This document shows, one piece after another, positions 14,919 to 25,100 of a DNA stretch of 64,000 nucleotides (its first letter is position 1; the number at the start of each line of letters is the position of its first letter). The DNA is taken from contig NZ_CP118225.1 in the NCBI RefSeq assembly GCF_028768465.1, forward strand, positions 6,057,001 to 6,121,000. The letters run 5' to 3'. The position numbers were made by a program, and so were the translations under genes. The stretch comes from Rhodopirellula sp. P2 (GTDB lineage: Bacteria > Planctomycetota > Planctomycetia > Pirellulales > Pirellulaceae). The notes beneath the pieces were generated by a model. The model saw only the letters and a program-made list of their open reading frames with translations. It did no database searches and had not been told where the DNA came from.

Positions 14919-16496
14919 ATGTCCGATTCAACCAACTTCTCTCGTCGCGGTGCACTCCAAGCGGTCAGCAGCGGGTTTGGCTACCTCGCGTTTGCCGCAT
15001 TGGCGACCGAGCAAGCGCGGGCCAGCAACCCGCTGGAGGTCAAAGAACCTCACTTTGAATCCAAAGCGAAGCGAGTCATCTTCTTATCGATGCGAGGTGC
15101 CCCCTCCCATGTCGACACGTTCGATCACAAACCGCAACTGACACGTGACACAGGCAAGGTTGGCAAGTACGGCGGGACCGGACGCCTGTTGGGATCGCCG
15201 TGGAAATTCCGCCAACGCGGCGACAGCGGTTTGTGGATTTCGGATTTGTTCCCAGAACTCTCCAAGCAAGCCGATGAGTTGTGTTTGCTGCGTGGCATGC
15301 ACTGCGACCAACCCAATCATCCGCAAGCGACCACGCAAACTCACACGGGAAACTTCCAGTTCCCACGGCCTTCGATGGGTGCCTGGACGCTGTATGGGCT
15401 GGGAACCGAAAACGAGAACTTGCCGGGATTCATCGTGTTGAATCCGTCCCCCGGTGACAGCGGAAACTACGCCAGTTCGTTTCTACCGGCGATCTATCAA
15501 GGAACCAAGATGAAAGCGGGCGGTCGAGGCCGCGGCGGGTTCGCTCAAAACAGAATGCGAGCCAACGGGGGCAATCAACCGGGCCAAAATCAACCGGTTC
15601 GCTCGCGACGTGCAATGCAATCGGGGATGAACGGCGACCTTCGCCGGCGGTACGCCGAGTCACGGCAGAGGACGTCCGGCGGGATGGATGCGGCAATGCA
15701 ACAGCGTCCCTTTGGTCGCCCCGTTCGCGATCAGTTCGCACAACGCGATGACAGTGCGATCCCCAATTTGACAAACCGCATGCTGGATCCGGAACTGCAA
15801 CGCATCCAGTTGGATCTGATCCAAAACCTGAATCGAAACAAACTCGATCGGGACGGTCACCAACCCCAAGTCGAAGGCATGATCGAGTCGTTCGAGTTGG
15901 CTTATCGAATGCAATCCGAAATGCCCGAAGCCGTGGACTTGTCCGATGAATCGCAGGACACACTGGAACTGTATGGGATCAACGGTTCAGGGACAGACGA
16001 CTTTGGTCGCCAGTGCTTGATGGCTCGACGTTTGGCAGAACGCGGCGTCCGGTTCATTGAATGCGTGAGCCCAGGTTGGGATCACCACCGAAACCTGCGT
16101 GACGAAATGGATGACCATTGCGCGCAGATCGATCACCCCATCGCGGGTTTGCTCCAAGATCTCAAGCAACGCGGGTTGTTGGATGAGACGTTGGTCATCT
16201 GGGCCGGTGAATTTGGCCGCACACCACACGCTCAGAACGGTGACGGGCGTGACCACAACAACAAGGGCTACACCACTTGGATGGCTGGCGGCGGAGTCCG
16301 CGGCGGCTTCAGTCACGGTGCCACCGACGAACATGGCTACGAAGCGGTGGAAGGCAAATGTCACATCCACGATTGGCACGCCACGATCCTGCACCTGTTG
16401 GGCTTGGATCATGAGCAGTTGACGTACCGTTATGCGGGACGCGACTTTCGGTTGACCGATGTCTACGGAAGTGTGATCCGCGACATCGTTGGTTGA
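14919..16496 (+). CDS. DUF1501 protein (sulfatase-like fold family)
   Basis: 525 residues from the ATG before SDSTNFSRRGAL. The N-terminus has a Tat-type motif (SRRGALQAVSSGFG). DUF1501 features follow: KRVIFLSMRGAPSHVDTFDHK (family 'v.yl.m.GgpSh.d.fD.K'), FPELSKQADELCLLRGM, NHPQATTQTHTG, GRQCLMARRLAERGVRFIEC and a C-terminal VIWAGEFGRTPHAQN with GRDHN. Residues about 195-285 hold a low-complexity insert rich in Arg, Gly, Asn and Gln (around GRGRGGFAQNRMRANGGNQ). DUF1501 proteins belong to the alkaline phosphatase/sulfatase superfamily and pair with PSCyt/DUF1553 genes. The upstream frame through the repeat-rich spacer is not taken as coding. Confidence 0.9.
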   Translation: MSDSTNFSRRGALQAVSSGFGYLAFAALATEQARASNPLEVKEPHFESKAKRVIFLSMRGAPSHVDTFDHKPQLTRDTGKVGKYGGTGRLLGSPWKFRQRGDSGLWISDLFPELSKQADELCLLRGMHCDQPNHPQATTQTHTGNFQFPRPSMGAWTLYGLGTENENLPGFIVLNPSPGDSGNYASSFLPAIYQGTKMKAGGRGRGGFAQNRMRANGGNQPGQNQPVRSRRAMQSGMNGDLRRRYAESRQRTSGGMDAAMQQRPFGRPVRDQFAQRDDSAIPNLTNRMLDPELQRIQLDLIQNLNRNKLDRDGHQPQVEGMIESFELAYRMQSEMPEAVDLSDESQDTLELYGINGSGTDDFGRQCLMARRLAERGVRFIECVSPGWDHHRNLRDEMDDHCAQIDHPIAGLLQDLKQRGLLDETLVIWAGEFGRTPHAQNGDGRDHNNKGYTTWMAGGGVRGGFSHGATDEHGYEAVEGKCHIHDWHATILHLLGLDHEQLTYRYAGRDFRLTDVYGSVIRDIVG

Positions 16497-16504
16497 ACAA
16501 TCGC

Positions 16505-17140
16505 TCAACCAGGTCGTTGGAACCCCAACATTCGTCCGCGAATGGGTGATCGGAAGAGGTCGTTGAGAACCGTGTCCACATGACTTGGTTTCAAGTGATC
16601 CGGCAGAACCGGCCCAATGAACGGTTTGTTCTCCGGCGGAGCAAACATGTCCGTTGAGCGAGCAGATTGCATGACAGCACGGTCCGTCGGATCCGGTCCC
16701 ACAACGGGTTCCGATTCCAATTCAATCGTGCCCTCGTTCAAACGCACTTGCTGGAGATCCAGTTTCGGCGGCGTCAGGCAGGCCGCGTTTCTGGCTGGAT
16801 CGAGTTCAATGTCGAGAAGATTGCCATCGCGGGCGGCCATCGGCTGGGTCGAAAACACATAAGCAACCACAATGCCATTTTCTTGATCGACATTGGCAAT
16901 GAGGGCCGCTTTGTTGTCCCAGATGGCTCCCGGTCGAATGTCTTCCTGTTCGATTTGCACGAGTTTGGGATTGAACTCGAATCGGATCTCGGCTGCCCTG
17001 AGAGCGGGCGCGTCTTCAACTCGGATCGAAGCCACCGACTCTTGCTCGGGAGCGGGCCCCAAGGCGTCCAATGAAACACTTGCCATCAAGTGTCGACCTT
17101 CCAAACGCTCGGTCGTCAACACGCGACATGTTTTGGCCAT
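16505..17140 (-). CDS. secreted cohesin-like protein with LEPR-type signal
   Basis: 211 residues from the ATG before AKTCRVLTT, which has GGAG 5 bases upstream; longer starts exist. The N-terminus ends in TTERLEGRHLMAS, a variant of the LEPR-XLL export motif of planctomycetes. Residues about 35-160 look like a cohesin fold: RAAEIRFEFNPKLVQIEQED, GIVVAYVFSTQP, GNLLDIELD, LQQVRLNEGTIELESEP. The C-terminal tail (PPENKPFIGPVLPDHLKP) is proline-rich. The neighbouring gene has the same plan (RAAEIRLSYDTSVLDLNADD, LTQVTLNEGQISVDP), so the two are paralogues in tandem. Confidence 0.75.
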   Translation of the reverse strand: MAKTCRVLTTERLEGRHLMASVSLDALGPAPEQESVASIRVEDAPALRAAEIRFEFNPKLVQIEQEDIRPGAIWDNKAALIANVDQENGIVVAYVFSTQPMAARDGNLLDIELDPARNAACLTPPKLDLQQVRLNEGTIELESEPVVGPDPTDRAVMQSARSTDMFAPPENKPFIGPVLPDHLKPSHVDTVLNDLFRSPIRGRMLGFQRPG

Positions 17141-17504
17141 CCTGGCTCCCATGTATGTTTCCGAATGGAATCTTCTGTTCATCGCGAGTGCCATGAACGC
17201 CCAGCACTTTCGAATTGGAGATTGAAACTCCAACCGAACTTGGGGACTTCAATCCAAGAAGTAATCCAGGCTGAACATTTGTGTCAACGTCACCTAGCCA
17301 CACTCTGCGAGAATCAGCCAGCGCAAATTCGAGTTTCATTGACTGTGCTCACACCGACACAGGAGGTTTCTGGGCTGAGCAGCACCAAGCCGGGATCCGT
17401 GCAGTTGCGTCTTTTTCGTGGGATGGCCAAGTGAGAGAAATCAACGTTGTTTCGTGACGCAACTGAGTCCGTCGCGTCAGTTCCACGCCGTCGAAAACAT
17501 TTGC

Positions 17505-18692
17505 TCAAAACAGATTGCTTGCAAAGACTTCGTCCACCGCAGCGGTTTCATCTGAGTCGTCGTCGCTGGACCCAACGGGGGTTCCCATCGCCGCCGTCTG
17601 TGCGGTCGCGACGCTTGATGCGGTGGAAGCAATCGGCGATGGGGATGCCTCATCGATCAAGGGTTCGCCGCTGGCGGTTGAATCCGATGTCGCGGGGGTG
17701 GTTGACTCGGTCCCGCTGGCGGGCGAGGTGGATGCCGTCACAACGCTGGAACTTGCTGCGACAGAGCTTGCTGAACTGGCACCGGCGGTTGATTCCGCAA
17801 ACGCATTGATGTCAGTGATCGCGTCCTTCCAGGTGTCGGAACCGACAGGCAACACCGAGGAGGTGTGCAGACGATTGAAGATGTATTGAGGAAGCAAACC
17901 CAGTTCGCGGAAGTTCTGATCCTCGAGCGTCGTGCCTTCGACCAGGGTGACGGTCAGCTCATTGACGCCACTGTCCAGGTAAGCGACCGGTTGGGACTGA
18001 ACAATTTCATATTCACCGGGTGCCAAATCCGTGAATTCGTAACTGCCGTCGGAGTCCGTGGTTGCCTGCAATTCCGCCCCGGTGGACGTGTTTGTCAGCG
18101 TGATCGTGACGCCCGGAATGGCTTCGCCAGTTCCGACAGCGTTGTCATTGTTAGCGTCCGCGTATACAAATCCCGAGATCGAGTCATCGCCGGTGGCTGC
18201 CGCGGTGATCGTGATCAAACCGTCGGTCGAATCGGAACCGGAAATGGGGGCTGGATCGACCGAGATCTGCCCCTCGTTCAAGGTGACTTGGGTCAGATCC
18301 AGCACGGTGGTGCTGTCCAGCACCGCGTCGCTGGCGACTGCAAAGGAAAGTTCCACGACACTGCCGGAAACGTCCGTCAATTCACTGGAGGCTGAAACAA
18401 AGATGACCACCGTTCCTGCCGCATCGTCCACATTCGCAGTGACTTGGGTGTCGTTCCCGGTCCCCCAAATGCTGCCGAAGTCAATGTCGTCGGCGTTGAG
18501 ATCCAACACCGACGTGTCGTAGCTCAAACGGATCTCTGCTGCACGAACTCCGGTCGCCGAATCAATGTTCACTGGAACGGACACGATCGCGTCAGGTGCC
18601 GAAGTGAGGTCATCAGGTACGTTGACGGCCGCGAGAAGACGTCGCCCTTCGAGCGATTGAATGGAAAGGCGACGGGATCGAGAAGGTTTCAT
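17505..18692 (-). CDS. secreted cohesin and SdrD-B-like domain protein
   Basis: 395 residues from the ATG before KPSRSRRLSIQ; a start 34 codons earlier is possible. LEPR-type motif SLEGRRLLAAV at about 14-24. A cohesin-like domain follows to about residue 160 (VSVPVNIDSATGVRAAEIRL, GTVVIFVSASSELTDVSGS, LDLTQVTLNEGQISVDPAP). Then comes an SdrD B-like Ig domain (ISGFVYADANNDNAVGTGEA, PGVTITLTNTSTGAELQATT, SYEFTDLAPGEYEIVQSQPV). The last 100 residues are Ser/Thr/Ala-rich and resemble a stalk. It is likely a cell-surface protein. It is divergent from the large cadherin-type gene at 19142. Confidence 0.8.
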   Translation of the reverse strand: MKPSRSRRLSIQSLEGRRLLAAVNVPDDLTSAPDAIVSVPVNIDSATGVRAAEIRLSYDTSVLDLNADDIDFGSIWGTGNDTQVTANVDDAAGTVVIFVSASSELTDVSGSVVELSFAVASDAVLDSTTVLDLTQVTLNEGQISVDPAPISGSDSTDGLITITAAATGDDSISGFVYADANNDNAVGTGEAIPGVTITLTNTSTGAELQATTDSDGSYEFTDLAPGEYEIVQSQPVAYLDSGVNELTVTLVEGTTLEDQNFRELGLLPQYIFNRLHTSSVLPVGSDTWKDAITDINAFAESTAGASSASSVAASSSVVTASTSPASGTESTTPATSDSTASGEPLIDEASPSPIASTASSVATAQTAAMGTPVGSSDDDSDETAAVDEVFASNLF

Positions 18693-19141
18693 CAGAGTTT
18701 GCCGGAGTCTTTCTGGATTGTTCACAGCCACGATCAACGGTGGAACGACGCTTGTTCTCACACCAGTTTGTTGGGCAATTCGCATCAACATCAATCAGTC
18801 AGCGTGTCTCACACTGGGCTTTGCACCGCACTTGCAACGTTGTTCGTCTTCACCTGACTGGTTCCAACACCAATTCCGCAAAACCGGACTGACCGGATTG
18901 ATCGGTCAGGACGGGGTGCAAATCTCACACTCAACGATACCTCTGACGCACGAACTCACAAAAAATTTCCTAGAAAATTTCAAAAGCCCCGTGACGAAAA
19001 TCATTGAATGACGTCTTAAACTCTCAGTGAGCTCGAAATGAGCACTCCGTTTGTCGCCAGGGACCGCGTGACAATCCACACCTCAGCAGGGACGGCAGAA
19101 TTGCTTTTCTATCGACTTCCGTCGAACAAGGTCCTCCATCG
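18693..19141. promoter_or_regulatory. divergent intergenic region
   Basis: About 450 bp between two divergent surface-protein genes, so promoters for both should lie here. An A/T-rich near-palindrome with CTAG at its centre (about 18961-18984) is the most notable element. No convincing -35/-10 pair was identified. Confidence 0.35.
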
Positions 19142-22100
19142 ATGAAACCAGTTGTCCAGCGTCTCCTCGCTCGCCTGAGTTCGAAACAATCCCGCAATTC
19201 CCGCCATAAGAACCGATATCTCGGATCCAGTGATCGACGATTGAAGGTGGAATCGTTGGAGTCACGTCGGGTGTTGGCTGCCACGATTGCTTCCTTCGCT
19301 CCCACCCCATCGGGCTTCACCGCTGAACTGAGTGAAGAAGTCAGCATCCCTCAACTCAGCCTTTACGACACGGAAGCCGGTGACGCCGGTGCGGCCGACG
19401 TGACATTGCAGGGTGCCACAACCGGCGAAGTGCGTGGTTCACTCGTTGTAAACGGCACAACCGTTACATTCATCGCAACCGATGGACCGCTCGCAGCGGA
19501 CACCTACACGGCCACCCTTCGAAGTGCCAGTGACGGATTCACGGACCTCGCCGACGGCGAACTTCTGGATGGCGATGGCGACGGAACGGCGGGTGGCAAC
19601 TACGTCACCACGTTCACGGTTGCCAGCCCCGCCGCGTTGGTCGTGGGATTGCCCGACATCGTTCGCGGCCCCAGCCAAACGGTTCAGTTGCCCGTCGGCG
19701 GCAGCGGAACCGAGTTGCCAGCCGGATTGCCCATTCAACTCAGCAACGCCGATGGCGTGACCTCGGTGACGCTGACGATTCAGTACGATCCGGCCATGCT
19801 GGACATCTCCGGTGTCCAACTGGGCGAAGACGCCCCCACCGGAAGCCAAGTCGAAGCGAACCTGGACACCCCCGGTGTCGCCACGATCACCTTCTTTAGC
19901 CTGGAGGCAATGGACGCCGGCCAAGCTGACATCATCGATCTGATCGCGACCATTCCAGAAGACGCTCCATACGGTTCGACGGGAACCTTGACGATCAGTT
20001 CCTTGGAAGTGAATGCCGGGGGCATGACCGCCACCGCGGACGATGCCATTCAAGTCGTCGCGTTTCCCGGCGACGTCAATGCAAACCGCCGCTACGACGC
20101 AGAAGACGCGCGTTTGGTTGCTCGAGTCGGAGTCGATCTGGACACCGGCTTCGTCATTACCGATGCGACCGGATCGGGCGAAGCCTTCGTTCCCTTCGCA
20201 GCAATCGACCCCGATTTGCTCGGTGATGTGACGGGACAAGACGGATTGAGCCCCTTGGATGCCAGCGACCTGCTGAGACGGGTCGTTGGTTTGTCGACGC
20301 CAAACATTCCTGACTTGCCGGATGCCCAAGCACCGACCAGCATCAGCCTCTCCACCACCACCGTCGCAGAAAACTTGGCGGTTGGAACCGCGGTTGGAAC
20401 GTTCTCCTCGACCGATCCAGACTCGGGTGACACGCACACCTATGCCTTGGTTTCAGGAACCGGCAGCACCGACAACAGTTCGTTCACCATCTCGGGCAAC
20501 ACCTTGGTGACCGCCGAAGTGTTCGACGCATCCGTTCAAGACACCTACACCATCCGTGTTCAAACCACGGACTCGACCGGACGCACACTGGAGCGTGTCT
20601 TCACGCTGACGGTTACCGATCAAAACGTCGCTCCCACGGCAATCTCGCTGAGCGACACATCGATCGCTGAAAACGAGACGGCCAGCACAGCGGTTGGCGA
20701 CTTGTCGACCACCGACAGCAACACCGGCGACACGTTCACCTACAGCATCGTCTCCATCGACGGCAGCACCACGGACACCACCTTCGCCATTTCCGGCAAT
20801 TCGTTGGTCGCCACGGGATCCCTCGACTTCGAAACCAAGAGCAGCTACTCCGTCGTTGTTCGCACAACCGACCAAGGCGGATTGTCATTTGATCAGACCT
20901 TCACGATCAATGTCGCTGACATCAACGAGGCGCCCACCGCAATCGCTTTGAGCGACGATTCGATTGCGGATGATTCGGTGTCCGGAACCGTGGTTGGATC
21001 CTTCACCACCACCGACGTGGATGCCTCCGACTCGTTCACTTATTCGTTGGTCTCCGGCACGGGTGACACCGACAACGCTTCGTTCACCATCGTGGGCAAT
21101 GAACTGCGAACCGCGACGACGATCGACTTCGACACGCAAAGCAGCTACAGCATTCGGATTCAGACGACGGATTCAGGCGGCGAAACGTTCGAGCAAGTCT
21201 TCACGATCGTTCAGAGCAACGAAGGGCCGACCGCGATCACACTCAGTGATTCCAGCGTCGCTGAAAATGGATCGGCGGGAGACACCGTTGGCACCTTCAG
21301 CTCGACCGACCCGACATCTGGGGACACATTCACCTACACCTTCGCGACCGGAGAAGGTGACGACAACAATGCGTTGTTCGCGATTTCGGGCAACGAATTG
21401 CAAGCTGCTGGATCGCTGGATGCCGAAACACAGGGCACGCTGACGATTCGCGTTCGCAGCACCGACTCGACCGGCGAATTCATCGAGGAAACCTTCACGA
21501 TCACGGTCTCCAGTGTCAACGAAGCACCGACCACGCTCACCCTGTCCGGGACCCACGTCGCCACCGGCGAAGCAAGCGGAACGGTGGTCGGAACCCTGGG
21601 AACCGACGATCCCGACGTCGGTGACACGATCACCTACACCTTGGTTTCCGGAACCGGTGACACCGACAACGCCTCCTTCACGATCTCCAACGGAGAACTG
21701 ATCACCGCGTTTGCTGCCAACCAGTCAACGCAGTCGTCTTACTCGGTCCGAGTGCAGGCTCAAGACGCTGACGGTCTTTCCACCGAAGAAACCTTCACCA
21801 TCACGATCACGTCCACGAACGTGGCCCCCACCGCGATCGCGATTGACAACAACGAGGTGGAAGAAAACGCAGATGTTGGCGCCACTGTCGGCACTCTCAG
21901 CACGACCGATCCCAATGCGGTGGATTCGTTCATCTACACGTTGGTGAGCGGTTCGGGTGACACCGACAACGCATTGTTTGCGATCGACGGCAACGATTTG
22001 GTGACCGCCACGTCACTGGACTTCGAAACCCAATCGTCTTACTCGGTTCGCATCCAAAGCACCGACCCGTTCGGTTTATCGACCGTGGAAACCTTCACGA

Positions 22101-25100
22101 TCACTGCCACGGACGTGAACGACGCTCCAACTGCGATCGCGATCGACAACAGCAGCGTTTCGGAAGACACCGCCTCCGGAACCACCGTGGGTGCCTTCAG
22201 CACCACCGACGCCGATGCGTCGGACACCTTCACCTACACCTTGGTCAGTGGCGATGGGGACACTGATAACGCCGCCTTCACCATCGACGGTGGAAACCTG
22301 GTGACGGCCACCACGTTCGACTTCGCCACCCAGTCGTCCTACTCGATTCGAGTTCAAACCGAGGATTCTGCGGGAGCCACGTTTGTACAAATCTTGACGA
22401 TCACCATCACCGAAAGCGAAGCCAACGTCGCGCCGACCGCGATTTCGATCGACAACACCGACATCGAGGAACATGCCACGGTCGGGACCACCGTCGGGAC
22501 GCTCAGCACCACCGACGCGAATGCTTCGGACACGTTCACCTACGCCTTGGTCAGTGGCGAAGGCGACACAGACAACGCCGCTTTCACCATCGATGGCAGC
22601 AACCTCGTCACGGCAAACTCCTTCGACTTCGAGACTCAATCCTCTTACTCGATTCGGGTGCAAACCACGGATTCCGGTGGAGCCACGTTCGAGCAAACCC
22701 TGACTCTGTCCGTGACGGATTCCAACGACGCGCCCACCTCACTGGCACTGGACAACTCGACGATCGCTGAAGACGTCGCCTCGGGAACAACTGTCGGCGA
22801 ACTCAGCACCACCGACGCGGATGCCGGAGACACCTTCACCTATGAACTGGTCAGTGGCGATGGCGACACCGACAACGCTGCCTTCAGCATCGACGGCAGC
22901 AACCTGGTAACGGCGACCACGTTTGACTTCGACACCCAGTCGTCCTACTCGGTCCGAATCAAATCCACGGATTCGAATGGCGCGACCATCACCCAAGTCC
23001 TGACGATCACGATCACCGACACCAGCGTGAACGCGGCCCCCACTGCGATCGCGATTGACAACAGTAGCCTCGCCGAAGACGCCGCCTCCGGAACCACGGT
23101 TGGCGAACTCAGCACAACCGACGCGGATGCCGGCGACACCTTCTCGTACGCTCTGGTCAGTGGCGATGGTGACACTGACAACGCGGCCTTCAGCATCGAC
23201 GGCAGCAACCTGGTCACCGCGACCACGTTCGACTTCGACACCCAGTCGTCCTACTCGGTTCGGATTCGAACAACCGATTCGGCCGGAGCCAACTTTGAGC
23301 AAGCCCTGACGATCACGATCACGGAAACCAGCACCAACGCGGCTCCAACAGCGATCGCGATCGACAACAGCAGCATCGCCGAAGACGCCGCTTCGGGAAC
23401 CATCGTCGGTGCACTCAGCACAACCGACGCGGATGCTGGCGATACCTTCACTTACGCCTTGGTCGCTGGCGATGGAGACACCGACAACGCGGCCTTCAGC
23501 ATTGACGGCAGCAACCTGGTCACCGCAACCACGTTTGACTTCGACACCCAGTCGTCCTACTCGGTTCGTGTTCAAACGACCGACTCAGCCGGAGCGACCT
23601 TCGAACAATCTCTGACGATCACGATCACGGAAACCAGCACCAACGCAGCTCCAACAGCGATCGCGATCGACAACAGCAGCCTCGCCGAAGACGCCGCTTC
23701 GGGAACCATCGTCGGTGCACTCAGCACAACCGATGCAGATGCCGGCGACACCTTCTCGTACGCCTTGGTCGCTGGCGATGGAGACACAGACAACGCGGCC
23801 TTCAGCATCGACGGCAGCAACCTGGTCACCGCGACCACGTTCGACTTCGACACCCAGTCGTCCTACTCGGTTCGGATTCGAACAACCGATTCGGCCGGAG
23901 CCAACTTTGAGCAATCTCTGACGATCACGATCACGGAAACCAGCACCAACGCGGCTCCAACAGCGATCGCGATCGACAACACCAGCGTCGCGGAAGACGC
24001 CGCGTCGGGAACCATCGTCGGTGCACTCAGCACCACCGACGCGGATGCTGGCGATACCTTCACTTACGCCCTGGTCGCTGGCGATGGAGACACAGACAAC
24101 GCGGCCTTCAGCATTGACGGCAGCAATCTGGTCACCGCGACCACGTTCGACTTTGAGACCCAATCGTCCTATTCCGTTCGTGTTCAAACAACTGATTCGG
24201 CTGGAGCAACTTTTGAGCAAGCCCTGACGATCACCGTCACCAATGTGAACGAGGATCCCACCGCGATTTCGATCAGCAGTAGCGTTGTCACCGAAGAATC
24301 AGCCTCGGGCACCACGGTGGGTTCCTTCAGCACCGCCGACGTCGATGCCTCAGACACCTTCACCTACACCTTGGTCGCTGGTGATGGGGACACCGACAAC
24401 GCATCCTTCACTCTCGATGGGGAAGATTTGCTGACCGCCACAACGCTCGACATGGCCACACAATCGTCCTACTCGATTCGAGTGCGAAGCACCGACGCCG
24501 AGGGATCGTTTGTGGAGCAAACGTTCACGATCACCGTGACGGATACCAACGCAGCCCCCACTGCGATCGCACTTGACGACACAGCGGTCGCTGAAAACGC
24601 GGCCATTGGAACCGTCGTCGGTGCACTCAGCACGACCGACGCGGATGTCGCCGATACGTTCACGTATTCCTTGGTCAGTGGTGTGGGTGACACCGACAAC
24701 GGATTGTTTGCGATCGATGGAGAAAACCTGGTGACCGCCGCGACGTTTGACTTTGAATCTCAATCGTCGTATTCCGTTCGCATTCAAAGCACCGATGCCG
24801 TCGGAGCAACGATCGGCCAATCCTTCCTGATCACCGTCACCGATGTCAACGAAGCCCCCACCGGGTTGAGCTTGGCGTTCCCTGCGATTGCCAGCGGTCA
24901 AGCCAGTGGATTCCTTGTTGGAGATTTGGGGGCGGTCGATCCAGACGCCGGCGACACCTTCACCTTCGAATTTGTTTCGGGCGATGGCGACCTCGACAAT
25001 GACAAATTCACGCTGGTCGATGGGGCATTGCGAACCGCGGAAGCAACCGATGATGCCATCCAAGCTCTCTACTCGATTCGCGTTCGCGTGACCGATTCCG

